The position numbers were made by a program, and so were the translations under genes. From assembly GCA_041389725.1 (NCBI GenBank), contig JAWKRG010000002.1:434001-498000 (forward strand): DNA of 64,000 bases, in the 5' to 3' direction. Positions 50,166 through 58,448 of the stretch are shown piece by piece (position 1 is the stretch's first letter; each line of letters begins with the position of its first letter). The DNA comes from Polyangiaceae bacterium. Its GTDB lineage: Bacteria > Myxococcota_A > Polyangia > Polyangiales > Polyangiaceae. The notes beneath the pieces are model-generated. The model made no database searches. It saw only the letters and a list, made by a program, of their open reading frames with translations, and was not told where the DNA came from.

Positions 50166-51515
50166 ATGAGCGACTACGACCTGCTGGTGCTCGGAGGTGG
50201 CAGCGGAGGCATCGCGACGGCGCGTCGTGCTGCACAGTACGGCGCACGAGTCGCGCTCGTGGAGCCCGGGCGCTTGGGGGGCACGTGTGTGAACGTCGGC
50301 TGCGTGCCGAAGAAGATCATGTGGAACGCTGCTGTGCTCGCCGAGCACCTCGACTACGCGCGCGACTACGGCTTCGACGTGACCGCGGGCGGCTTCGACT
50401 GGTCGGGTTTCAAGGCGCAGCGGGACGCCTACGTCGGGCGACTGAACGACATCTACGCGCGCAACCTGCAACTCGCAGGGGTCGAGCACATTGCCGGACG
50501 CGCGCGATTTGTGGACAAGCGTGTCGTAGAAGTCGCGGGATCTCGCTATCGTGCAAGGCACGTCCTCATCGCAACGGGGGGTCGACCAAAGATCCCCGCC
50601 ATGGCCGGGGCCGAACACGGGATTACTTCCGACGGCTTCTTTGCCCTTCCCGAGCGCCCCGCCCACGTCGCCATCGTGGGTGCCGGCTACATTGCGGTGG
50701 AAATGGCCGGCGTGCTCAATGCCCTGGGCAGCGACGTCACGCTGCTGCTGCGCCGGGAACAGCTCTTGCGCAGCTTCGACTCTTTGTTGCGCGAAACTTT
50801 GATGGAAGAGATGGCGTCGGTGGGCGTGAGCATCGCGTCGTGCATTCACCTGACGCACGTCGACCGCGGCGCCAACGGCAAGTTGAACTTGGTCAGCGCC
50901 GACGGCACCGAGCACCCGGGTTTCGACGTTCTGCTCTGGGCGATTGGGCGTGAACCCGCCACCAGCGACTTGGGCCTGGACGCGGCGGGCGTGGCCCAAG
51001 ACGAACTCGGCCACGTGATCGTGGACGAGTTCCAGAACACGAACGCGGAGGGCGTCTATGCCGTCGGCGACGTGACTGGGCGGGCACAGCTGACCCCAGT
51101 GGCCATCGCGGCGGGCAGGCGCCTGGCAGATCGCGTGTTCGGCGACAGGGCGGATAGCCGCCTGGAGTACGACTGCATCCCCAGTGTGGTCTTCAGCCAT
51201 CCCCCGATCGGAACCGTGGGCTTGACCGAAGAAGAAGCGCACGAACTCTACGGGCAGGACGGCGTCAAGGTCTACACCACCACCTTCACCAACATGTTCC
51301 ATGCGCTCACGACCCACAAACCCAAGACAGCCATGAAACTGGTCACCGTGGGCGGTCGAGAGAAAGTCGTGGGCGTGCACGTGATCGGCCTGGGCGCCGA
51401 TGAGATGATTCAAGGCTTCGCCGTGGCTGTACGCATGGGTGCCACCAAGGCTGACTTCGACCGCACCGTGGCAATTCACCCCACCGCAGCGGAAGAACTC
51501 GTCACCTTGCGTTGA
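50166..51515 (+). CDS. gorA: Glutathione-disulfide reductase
   Basis: FAD/NADPH enzyme keeping glutathione reduced. 449 residues from ATG 50166, the usual length; the ribosome-binding site is weak. FAD motif YDLLVLGGGSGGIATARRAA; redox disulfide GGTCVNVGCVPKK (Cys41/Cys46); NADPH domain VGAGYIAVEMAGVLNALGS followed by LLLRREQLLRSFD, whose arginines favour NADPH; FAD-binding AEGVYAVGDVTGRAQLTPVA; and the catalytic His-Pro-Thr near the C-terminus (AIHPTAAEELVTLR). These choices favour glutathione reductase over dihydrolipoamide or mercuric reductase. Divergent from a LuxR-type regulator. Confidence 0.92.
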   Translation: MSDYDLLVLGGGSGGIATARRAAQYGARVALVEPGRLGGTCVNVGCVPKKIMWNAAVLAEHLDYARDYGFDVTAGGFDWSGFKAQRDAYVGRLNDIYARNLQLAGVEHIAGRARFVDKRVVEVAGSRYRARHVLIATGGRPKIPAMAGAEHGITSDGFFALPERPAHVAIVGAGYIAVEMAGVLNALGSDVTLLLRREQLLRSFDSLLRETLMEEMASVGVSIASCIHLTHVDRGANGKLNLVSADGTEHPGFDVLLWAIGREPATSDLGLDAAGVAQDELGHVIVDEFQNTNAEGVYAVGDVTGRAQLTPVAIAAGRRLADRVFGDRADSRLEYDCIPSVVFSHPPIGTVGLTEEEAHELYGQDGVKVYTTTFTNMFHALTTHKPKTAMKLVTVGGREKVVGVHVIGLGADEMIQGFAVAVRMGATKADFDRTVAIHPTAAEELVTLR

Positions 51516-51568
51516 GCGGGGCGCCTTGGCTCACCCGTGTCGCGCCGCCGCGCAGCAAGCGTGCCGCC

Positions 51569-52336
51569 TCAGCGCGGCGCCATGCGCAGCGCGCCATCCA
51601 GTCGGATGGTCTCACCGTTGAGCATCGGGTTCTCGATGATGTTCAGTCCGAGTTGGGCAAACTCCGTCGGGTTGCCTAGGCGAGGCGGGAACGGCACGGT
51701 GGCCTCCAGCGACTTGCGAGCTTCCTCGGGCAGTCCAGCCATCATTGGGGTGTCGAACAGGCCTGGAGCAATGGTGACGACGCGAATGCCGAACTTCGCA
51801 AGTTCGCGCGCTACCGGCAAAGTCATGCCGACAACGCCAGCTTTGGAGGCGCTGTAAGCGACCTGGCCAATCTGACCGTCGAAGGCCGCGATCGACGCAG
51901 TCGTGATCATCACGCCGCGTTCTCCGGACGCGTCGGGCTCGTTCTGCATCAGACGTGATCCCGCCAGACGCAACATGTTGAACATGCCCACCAAGTTCAC
52001 TTGAATCGTCAGGTTGAACAGCTCCTGGGGAAAGGTGCCGCTCTTGCCGATCAGTCGCCCTGCCGTCCCGATGCCCGCGCAACCAACGGCCACGTGGAAG
52101 CCCCCCAGTTCCTTGTCCGCGACCTCCAGAGCCGCAGCGAGGGCCGCCTCACTGGTGACGTCGGTTTCCACGAAGCGCGCGGACGCTCCCAGCTCTGCAG
52201 CCAGTTTTTCACCGAGCTCCTTGGCCTTGTCCGCAATTACCACCTTGCCGCCGCGCCCCACGAAGGCGCGTGCGGTTGCAGCACCGAGCCCAGAGGCTCC
52301 ACCGGTGATCAGGGCAACACGATCTTTCGGGTCCAT
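51569..52336 (-). CDS. Short-chain dehydrogenase/reductase (3-hydroxyacyl-CoA dehydrogenase type II-like)
   Basis: 255 residues from ATG 52336 with GAGGAGG four to five bases upstream. Classical SDR: ALITGGASGLGAATARAFV (TGxxxGxG, NAD site with acidic Asp in VVIADKAKE favouring NAD over NADP), CAGIGTAG, the catalytic Ser region ITTASIAAFDGQ and YSASKAGVVG (Tyr-x-x-x-Lys), and IAPGLFDTPMMAGLP. The last motif and FPPRLGNPTEFAQL resemble the human HSD17B10/3-hydroxyacyl-CoA dehydrogenase II group used in fatty-acid or isoleucine breakdown. Substrate is not certain. Confidence 0.9.
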   Translation of the reverse strand: MDPKDRVALITGGASGLGAATARAFVGRGGKVVIADKAKELGEKLAAELGASARFVETDVTSEAALAAALEVADKELGGFHVAVGCAGIGTAGRLIGKSGTFPQELFNLTIQVNLVGMFNMLRLAGSRLMQNEPDASGERGVMITTASIAAFDGQIGQVAYSASKAGVVGMTLPVARELAKFGIRVVTIAPGLFDTPMMAGLPEEARKSLEATVPFPPRLGNPTEFAQLGLNIIENPMLNGETIRLDGALRMAPR

Positions 52337-52404
52337 CGTTCCTCCTCGCGGTCAGCAGGGGCGTGGACCATAGCCGAATTCCGCAACTGATGGATGGGAT
52401 CTGG

Positions 52405-52713
52405 TCAGGAACGCTCAACAGCGCGACTGGCCCGCTCCAATCCGCCCCGTGGCGCCAGGGCGGAGAGGCGCGCCTTGAGTGCGCCGCGCGTTTCGCTCCC
52501 GGCCCGAGGCGCGAACAGCACGCCGAGGCCAGCCCCTACGGCGACTCCCACGACGAAGGCGCCCACGCCCGGTAGCAGGGCCAGCCCTGCCCCCGAGCGT
52601 GCCAGGGTCTTGAGCGTCGACGAAGCTTGTTCGGCGCTCACCTCGCCTACCGTCTGCGCAACGCGCTTGCCAACCTCGGTGGCCGTCAGCTGCACGATTT
52701 CCTTCAACATCAC
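52405..52713 (-). CDS. YtxH-like small membrane protein
   Basis: About 102 residues from GTG 52713, overlapping the lipoprotein stop as GTGA; ATG 52710 is one codon further in. One hydrophobic Gly-rich helix (AGLALLPGVGAFVVGVAVGA, GLGVLFAPRAGSETR) lies between an amphipathic N-terminus (LTATEVGKRVAQTVGEVSAE) and a basic tail, the layout of the YtxH family (GVLFAPRAGxxTR motif). YtxH proteins are small stress-associated envelope proteins of unknown activity. Coupled to the lipoprotein gene. Confidence 0.75.
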   Translation of the reverse strand: MMLKEIVQLTATEVGKRVAQTVGEVSAEQASSTLKTLARSGAGLALLPGVGAFVVGVAVGAGLGVLFAPRAGSETRGALKARLSALAPRGGLERASRAVERS

Positions 52714-53459
52714 GGCAGCTTCTCGGGAGTCGGCACGCTGCCTCCCCCGCGCACGTAGGCGATGATGACTTCACTCAGGCGCTTGTCGGCCTTCTCACAC
52801 TTGAGCGTGACCGATCCCATGGTTGCACCTTTGCACTCGTTCCGACGTTCCTTGTAGGCGCTGTCGATCTTCTCGTCGTTGCGCAAGGCCGTCTGCTGCC
52901 CGTCGTCGAGATAGCGCCACTCGACCTTTGAACTCTTGGCGGCTGGCGGCAGTTTCAGGGTGAGCTCCTCCGCCGCGAGCGTGACACAGGACCCGTTCCA
53001 GCGCAGGGCGTCGTAGCCGCCGCCGGCGCCGCTCACTTGCATTCCGCCCATGTCCGAGGAGCGATGCCGCAGCACTAGTACCTCCTCGTCAAACGCCAAC
53101 TCGTCGGAGTCAGACGCTCCTCCCGAGGCATTCCAGGCCTTCGTCTTGCGCGTCAGGTAGCCGCGCGTCCAGGGCGTCGCCTTCTGGAACATGGCGAGCG
53201 CCACTGCAGGGTAATTCCCCTCGCATAGTTTCTGCACGAAAGCGTTGGCAGGCACACACAGATCCGATTTCGTCTTGGTGCACTCGGTAGGCAGGCTCCC
53301 GCTCGACTCGGCGGGCGACTCCGCACTCGCCGCCTCCTCGGGCGCCACGGGTGAAGCCGATGCCTCACGGGCTTCCGGCGCCTGGGCCTCGGGGGCCTGT
53401 CCCGCCTTGGCGCCACCGCAAGAGACCATCCCTAGGACCAGCAGCCACTCGTATCGCAT
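52710..53459 (-). CDS. Probable lipoprotein, hypothetical
   Basis: 249 residues from ATG 53459. The N-terminus RYEWLLVLGMVSCGGAKAGQ is a short signal with a Cys at a possible lipidation point (lipobox imperfect, Met-Val-Ser-Cys). It is followed by a long Ala/Pro/Glu linker (APEAQAPEAREASASPVAPE) and a domain with even spacing of Cys (PTECTKTKSDLCVP, KLCEGNYPAVALAMF, ITLKCEK-type ends). The C-terminal part (KRLSEVIIAYVRGGGSVPTP) is strand-rich. I do not recognise a family. Coupled to a YtxH-like gene. The longer in-frame version from 53756 is rejected because it would overlap the PhoU gene. Confidence 0.7.
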   Translation of the reverse strand: MRYEWLLVLGMVSCGGAKAGQAPEAQAPEAREASASPVAPEEAASAESPAESSGSLPTECTKTKSDLCVPANAFVQKLCEGNYPAVALAMFQKATPWTRGYLTRKTKAWNASGGASDSDELAFDEEVLVLRHRSSDMGGMQVSGAGGGYDALRWNGSCVTLAAEELTLKLPPAAKSSKVEWRYLDDGQQTALRNDEKIDSAYKERRNECKGATMGSVTLKCEKADKRLSEVIIAYVRGGGSVPTPEKLP

Positions 53460-53575
53460 GGCGAACAAGAAGACCAAGAAGGGTATGGGGACGTCAAGGC
53501 GTCCCTTGGGATGGCCGCCCAATCGCGAGAGAAAGCAGCACCTCGAGCCGTACCGCTGTGCCAAGTGCTCCGCAC

Positions 53576-54250
53576 TCAGCGGGATAGCGCGGCTTCGTCG
53601 TAGTAGTCGAGCTTGTGCAGCGGCATGACCACGGCAGTGAGCAGATTGAGGAAATGGCCCTGCACGCGTTTGAGGAAGCGCGCGCCCACCGCCATCTTCA
53701 CTGCCGTCTCCGCACCGTAGTCGCTGGCGGCAATCTTGCGAACCAAGTCGTCGCAACGCCGCGCCAGGGAACGCCCTTCGACCAGCAGCTCACGCGCCCG
53801 CTCACCGTCCGATCGCTGAAACACGTCAGGCGCCTCGCGGGCCAACAACGTCACCGCACGCGTGATCTCGCGCAACTCCCCCGTTGCTTCGTCCTCGGGG
53901 AATGCCGCGGGGCACCACGTGCTGAGCTCCGTGAGGTTCTTTGCGTAGTCGCCGATGCGTTCTACGTCCTTCACCAGGCTCATGAGCAACAGCCCCCAGG
54001 GAACGTTGGAAGGTACGGGCCCCGACAGCTCAGCAACCACGTGCTTGCGAACGGAGCGCTGCAACTTGTTGAGCTGCACGTCCTTGTCGTAGAGCCTAGT
54101 GCGTTCCTCCGGCGAAAGCTCGCGCCCCCAGTAGACCTCGCACGCCTCCAAGATCATCTCCCGAGAGAGGGTGAGCATCGTGGCGAAGCTTTCCGTGGCT
54201 CGCTCTTTCAGCGGCTCTCCCCGAAACACGTTCATCAACTCGCGAAGCAC
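53576..54250 (-). CDS. PhoU-domain protein associated with a Na/Pi symporter
   Basis: 224 residues from GTG 54250, chosen because AGGA lies eight bases upstream and the earlier frame would overlap the symporter stop. It is all-helical with the PhoU pattern (VLRELMNVFRGEPLKERATE, NKLQRSVRKHVVAELSG, LMSLVKDVERIGDYAKNLTE, RSLARRCDDLVRKIAASDYG). PhoU-like proteins control phosphate uptake systems; here the partner is the symporter encoded 20 bases upstream rather than a Pst transporter. The distal ExxxD metal motifs are only partly visible (KDVERIGDYAKNL is intact). Confidence 0.85.
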   Translation of the reverse strand: MLRELMNVFRGEPLKERATESFATMLTLSREMILEACEVYWGRELSPEERTRLYDKDVQLNKLQRSVRKHVVAELSGPVPSNVPWGLLLMSLVKDVERIGDYAKNLTELSTWCPAAFPEDEATGELREITRAVTLLAREAPDVFQRSDGERARELLVEGRSLARRCDDLVRKIAASDYGAETAVKMAVGARFLKRVQGHFLNLLTAVVMPLHKLDYYDEAALSR

Positions 54251-54270
54251 GTCTTCTTTCCTACGCAGAA

Positions 54271-55449
54271 CTATCTGAAAACGAACACCAGTAGCGCGGG
54301 CAAACCGTAAAACAAGACTACCACATAGGCCAGCGCTGCCTTGCGCGAGCGCACCGCCACGCCGGCCAGCCACTCCGCCAGGCGCAACGGAATGTTCCGG
54401 GTGAAAGGCAACGGGTAGACCATCAACGTCCCGAGCGCATTGAACAGCAAATGCACCAACGCAATCTGTAGGCCGAGGTGGGCGGTGTCAGATGCAGCCG
54501 CGCTACTGGCGATCAGGGCGGTCACCGTCGTGCCGATATTCGCGCCCAGCGTGATTGGAAACGCTTGGCGCAGCGTGATGATCCCCGCCCCGGCGAGGGG
54601 CACGAGAACGCTCGTGGTGATGCTGCTGGACTGGACCATGATCGTCACCAGCACGCCGACGAGCAGCCCCACCCACGCGCTCGCGTCGAGGGAGCGGGCG
54701 ATGTAGCCCTGGACCCGCCCCGCGGCCAACTGCCGCAGCGTCCGAACGATCAAGAACAGCGCTACGAAAATGATGATGGCAGAGACGATGATGAGCGCGA
54801 CGGCGGCAGCGCGCGGGGCACTGATCAGCCCTGCAATGCCCTCTTGAACGGGAGCAAGCCCCACCTTGGTAGCGGTCTTGATGGGATTTGGCAGTTTGCT
54901 CCCCCCTGGTGCGCCGAGGAATCCTGCCAAAGCGCCGCTCAAGCGCGTGAGGAATCCGGTCGCCAGCTCGAGCGGCAATAGAGTGCCGACCGCCAAGAAG
55001 TTGAAGAAGTCGTGACAGGTTGCAGTAGCAAACGCACGTCGGAACTCATCGGGCCGCGACATGTGCCCCAAGGACACGATCGTGTTGGTGACGGTGGTGC
55101 CGATGTTGGCGCCCATGATGATCGGCACGGCATTTTGGATCGGTAGCGGATGCTCGGGCGCCGCGACCATGGCGACCACCATCGAAGTGGTGACCGACGA
55201 ACTCTGCACCAGGGTGGTGCCTAGGATCCCGATCACCAACCCGGCGAAGGGATTGTCCGTCGCGTGAAAAAAGCGATCGAGCAAGTCTTCGCCGAGCCCG
55301 TGGAAGCCCTGCCCGAGTCCGCGAATGCCGACGAGGAAAATGAACAGGTAGACCAGAACCAGGAGGAACGCGAGCCACGCACGACTGGATGCTTCCGTCG
55401 CTGATGGGGGTCGCGGCGGAGGCACTGTCTGAGGCTCTTCACTCGCCAT
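54271..55449 (-). CDS. Na/Pi cotransporter family protein (NptA-like)
   Basis: 392 residues from ATG 55449. Eight or so membrane helices; the duplicated family motif is present twice, GTTLVQSSSVTTSMVVAMVA and VTIMVQSSSITTSVLVPLAG, each followed by a GANIGTTVT segment (IIMGANIGTTVTNTIVS, PITLGANIGTTVTALIAS), which form the inverted-topology phosphate/sodium site. It should import phosphate with Na+. It is followed by a PhoU-like gene, a pair seen in many bacteria. The start is weakly supported (no strong Shine-Dalgarno). Confidence 0.93.
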   Translation of the reverse strand: MASEEPQTVPPPRPPSATEASSRAWLAFLLVLVYLFIFLVGIRGLGQGFHGLGEDLLDRFFHATDNPFAGLVIGILGTTLVQSSSVTTSMVVAMVAAPEHPLPIQNAVPIIMGANIGTTVTNTIVSLGHMSRPDEFRRAFATATCHDFFNFLAVGTLLPLELATGFLTRLSGALAGFLGAPGGSKLPNPIKTATKVGLAPVQEGIAGLISAPRAAAVALIIVSAIIIFVALFLIVRTLRQLAAGRVQGYIARSLDASAWVGLLVGVLVTIMVQSSSITTSVLVPLAGAGIITLRQAFPITLGANIGTTVTALIASSAAASDTAHLGLQIALVHLLFNALGTLMVYPLPFTRNIPLRLAEWLAGVAVRSRKAALAYVVVLFYGLPALLVFVFR

Positions 55450-55575
55450 GGCTCGCAGTCCGACAATCCGTGGTGGGCGCTCGCGGCGAGGCTGTAACAC
55501 GGATTCGACGGGGCCGGGCGGCGGAGTGTTCCGCGGCGCAACTAGCCAGAATTCATGTCCAATTCAGCCCCCCGG

Positions 55576-57408
55576 CTACTCGACGGTGACCGTCTTGGCC
55601 AGGTTGCGAGGCTGGTCGACATCCGTGCCCTTCAGATCCGCCACGTGATAGGCGAGCAGCTGTAGAGGCAAGACCGCCAGCATGGGCATCACGACGTCGG
55701 GCGCGGCTGGAAGGGTGAGCACATGGCGCGCAAGTCCCGCGGCCTCGGAATCGCCCTCGGTGACGACCGCAATGACCTGACCGTCGCGAGCGATGACCTC
55801 CTGCACATTGGAAAGGGTCTTTTCGTACTGGGAGTCGCGAGGCATCACGACGACGACAGGCATGTCCGCATCGATCAGGGCAATGGGACCATGCTTCATC
55901 TCGCCCGCGGCGTAGCCCTCGGCGTGGGCGTAGGAAACTTCTTTCAGTTTCAGCGCGCCCTCCAGGGCGATGGGGAATCCGAGTCCGCGCCCCAGAAAGA
56001 GCATGTGCGCCGTGTGTTGGAAGCTTCGCGCGACTTCCAAGCACTCAGCCTCGTTGGCCAAGGCGGCGCGCATCGAGTTGGGCAGCTCCAGCAAAGCCTG
56101 CAGCGTTTCCCGAGCACGCTCCGTGCTGAGGGTCCCGCGGGTTCGACCCAAGTGCACTGCAATGAGTAACAGCGCGACCAACTGAGTGGTGAAGCACTTG
56201 GTGGAGGCGACGCCGATCTCCGGCCCGGCATGCGTGTACAGCGCTCCTTGCGATGCGCGGGGAATTGCACTGTCGAGCACGTTCGCCACTGCGAGTACGT
56301 GCGCGCCCGCTTCGCGTGCCGAGCGAACCGCAGCCAGGGTATCGGCTGTTTCACCGGATTGGCTGACGGCGATGACCAAATCGCGCGGGCCGAGGACGGG
56401 TTCTCGATAGCGCACCTCACTGGCCAACTCCGCTTGGGCGGGAATTCGTGCCAAAGACTCGATCCAATACCGCCCCACCAGCGAGGCGTGGTAGCTGGTG
56501 CCGCACGCGAGCAATACGACTCGATCGATGTCGTCGAGGGCCCCCGGGCCCAGTCCGAGTTCCGCTTCGACCACGTCGCCCTCCTCGAGCGCGACGCGAC
56601 CTCGCAGCGTATCTTCGACGGCGCGAGGCTGCTCGAAGATCTCTTTGAGCATGAAATGCTTGTAGCCACCCTTCTCCGCCTGCACCGGAGTCCAGTTGAT
56701 GGTCTTTGGCTCACGGGCAACGGGAGCTCCAGCAATCGTCTCGAGCGTGTAGCCGTCCGGACGCAACTCGGCCATCTCTCCGTCCTCGAGGAACAGCATG
56801 CGCTTGGTGTGGCCCAGCAGCGCGGGGATGTCGCTGCCGCACAACATCTCTCCATCGCCGATGCCCAACACCAAGGGCGAGGCACTCTTGGCCACGACGA
56901 TACGCTCTGGTGCTTCACGGCACACAACTGCCAAAGCGTAGGCGCCACGCACCTGCGCCAGGGCGTGGCGGACAGCGCTCATCAGGTCGCTCGCGCCATC
57001 CCCGAGCGCGCGGTCAACCAAGTGCGCGACGATTTCCGTGTCCGTGTCACTGGCAAAACGCACGCCGTCGCGCTCCAACTCGCGCTTGAGCACCAGGTGG
57101 TTCTCGATGATGCCGTTGTGCACGACCGCCACGGAACCCACTGCGTGGGGGTGCGCGTTGGGCTCGCTCGGGCGACCGTGGGTCGCCCAGCGCGTATGCC
57201 CAAGTCCGGTGGAGCCGCGAAGGGGCTGCGCGCGCAGCGCCCGATCGAGGTTCTCCAGCTTGCCCACGGCGCGCAGGATCTCAATCTGCGCGCCGTCATG
57301 AACAGCCAGCCCGGCAGAATCGTAGCCGCGATACTCGAGCTTGCGCAGTCCGTCGAGCAGGATGGGTGCTGCCGTCTGCGTTCCAACGTATCCCACAATG
57401 CCGCACAT
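55576..57408 (-). CDS. glmS: Glutamine-fructose-6-phosphate aminotransferase (isomerizing)
   Basis: Makes glucosamine 6-phosphate for peptidoglycan and lipopolysaccharide. 610 residues, standard. The N-terminal glutaminase starts MCGIVGYVGTQ with the nucleophile Cys2 and carries GHTRWATHGRPS and SDTDTEIVAHLVD. Two SIS isomerase domains follow (LACGTSYHASLVGRYWIESL, AVSQSGETADTLAAVRSARE and FLGRGLGFPIALEGALKLKE), ending DVDQPRNLAKTVTVE. ATG 57408 has AGGG upstream. It lies downstream of atpG with two hairpins in the gap, so it may be partly co-transcribed with ATP synthase. No glmS ribozyme was seen. Confidence 0.97.
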   Translation of the reverse strand: MCGIVGYVGTQTAAPILLDGLRKLEYRGYDSAGLAVHDGAQIEILRAVGKLENLDRALRAQPLRGSTGLGHTRWATHGRPSEPNAHPHAVGSVAVVHNGIIENHLVLKRELERDGVRFASDTDTEIVAHLVDRALGDGASDLMSAVRHALAQVRGAYALAVVCREAPERIVVAKSASPLVLGIGDGEMLCGSDIPALLGHTKRMLFLEDGEMAELRPDGYTLETIAGAPVAREPKTINWTPVQAEKGGYKHFMLKEIFEQPRAVEDTLRGRVALEEGDVVEAELGLGPGALDDIDRVVLLACGTSYHASLVGRYWIESLARIPAQAELASEVRYREPVLGPRDLVIAVSQSGETADTLAAVRSAREAGAHVLAVANVLDSAIPRASQGALYTHAGPEIGVASTKCFTTQLVALLLIAVHLGRTRGTLSTERARETLQALLELPNSMRAALANEAECLEVARSFQHTAHMLFLGRGLGFPIALEGALKLKEVSYAHAEGYAAGEMKHGPIALIDADMPVVVVMPRDSQYEKTLSNVQEVIARDGQVIAVVTEGDSEAAGLARHVLTLPAAPDVVMPMLAVLPLQLLAYHVADLKGTDVDQPRNLAKTVTVE

Positions 57409-57474
57409 CGAGCAGCCCTACCTTTCGCGGATGACGCCGAGGTGTTGCACCATCGTGCGACCAGCGCCAGTTTT

Positions 57475-57523
57475 CGACGGAGAACCGTCGGCAACTTCCG
57501 GAGTCCGCAAGTGCGGAGCGGAA
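57475..57523 (-). terminator. Two hairpins between atpG and glmS
   Basis: CGACGG-AGAA-CCGTCG (57475-57490) and a nested hairpin TTCCG-gag-TCCGC-AAGT-GCGGA-g-CGGAA (57496-57523) stand in the 118-bp gap. Neither is followed by a clear U-run on the minus strand. They could attenuate read-through or mark an mRNA processing site between the ATP synthase and glmS messages. Confidence 0.4.
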
Positions 57524-57526
57524 ACC

Positions 57527-58441
57527 CTAGGCATTCAGCGCTTCGGCGCCACCGATGATTTCCATGAGCTCGGTGGTAATGGCGGCCTGGCGTGCGCGAT
57601 TGTACTGAAGCGTCAACTTGCCGATCATCTCGGACGCATTCTTCGTTGCCGAGTCCATGGCCGTCATTCGAGCGCCTAGCTCCGAGGCCATGGATTCCAG
57701 CAGGGCGCGAAGCACGCTGATCTCCACGTACATGGGTACCAGGCGCTCCATCAGGCCTTCCTTGTTGGGCTCGAAGATGAAGTCGAGCTCGTAGCCGCTA
57801 TCATCCGGCTTCTGCTCTTCCTTCTCGTCCAAGGGGAGTGGGAACAGTGGCTCGGTGACGACGCGTTGGCTCATGGCGCTCTTGAACTCGTTGTAGACGA
57901 GGTAGATCGCGTCGACTTCGCCGTTGACGAAGGGCTTGAGCACCGTCTTTGCCACACCACGCGCCTGGTCGAGGTCCAGCTGCTCCCAGACCCCAGAGAA
58001 CACGTGATAGACGGGGGCGTTGCGACGCCGGAAGTAGTCACGGCCTTTGCGGCCGATGGTGGCAATCTGCACCTGCTGCCCCTCGGCCTCTCGCTCGCGC
58101 CACAGACGCTCTGCAGCGCGCAGAATGTTGGTGTTGAAGGCACCGCAGAGGCCGCGGTCGCTGGTGATGACCAAGAGCAGGGTGCTCTTCTCGGGCCGTC
58201 GAGCCAAGAGCGGATGGTCGGCATTGATGCCCTCGCCACCCTCATCGCGCATGCGGCGATTGGCGGCGGCGGTCACTTCCCGCAACACGTCCGAGGTTTT
58301 CACGGCGTAGGGACGCATGGTCAGAATGCGCTGCTGCGCGCGGTTCAGGCGCGCACCAGCGACCATCTTCATCGCGCGCGTGATCTTCTGCGTGCTCTTG
58401 ACGCTGGTGATCCGCTTGCGAATGGCCTTCAGATTTGCCAT
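57527..58441 (-). CDS. atpG: ATP synthase gamma subunit
   Basis: 304 residues, near the usual 290-300. The N-terminal helix (LKAIRKRITSVKSTQKITRA, MKMVAGARLNRAQ) and the C-terminal helix (ATKNASEMIGKLTLQYNRAR, QAAITTELMEIIGGAEAL) form the rotating coiled-coil of F1; DRGLCGAFNTNILRAAERL is the conserved central segment. A moderately longer middle section (PLDEKEEQKPDDSGYELDFI) is present. It follows atpA after seven bases. No beta or epsilon gene follows, so the operon ends here or continues into glmS. Confidence 0.96.
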   Translation of the reverse strand: MANLKAIRKRITSVKSTQKITRAMKMVAGARLNRAQQRILTMRPYAVKTSDVLREVTAAANRRMRDEGGEGINADHPLLARRPEKSTLLLVITSDRGLCGAFNTNILRAAERLWREREAEGQQVQIATIGRKGRDYFRRRNAPVYHVFSGVWEQLDLDQARGVAKTVLKPFVNGEVDAIYLVYNEFKSAMSQRVVTEPLFPLPLDEKEEQKPDDSGYELDFIFEPNKEGLMERLVPMYVEISVLRALLESMASELGARMTAMDSATKNASEMIGKLTLQYNRARQAAITTELMEIIGGAEALNA

Positions 58442-58448
58442 CGCGCGC

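Noticed and set aside
53458..53628. 56-codon plus-strand frame starting at CATG shared with the lipoprotein start
   Set aside because: It overlaps the PhoU gene end and has no ribosome-binding site, although it contains a C-x2-C pair.
57409..57526. glmS ribozyme or riboswitch upstream of glmS
   Set aside because: The gap shows only two simple hairpins and lacks the pseudoknot core; the ribozyme is typical of Gram-positive bacteria.
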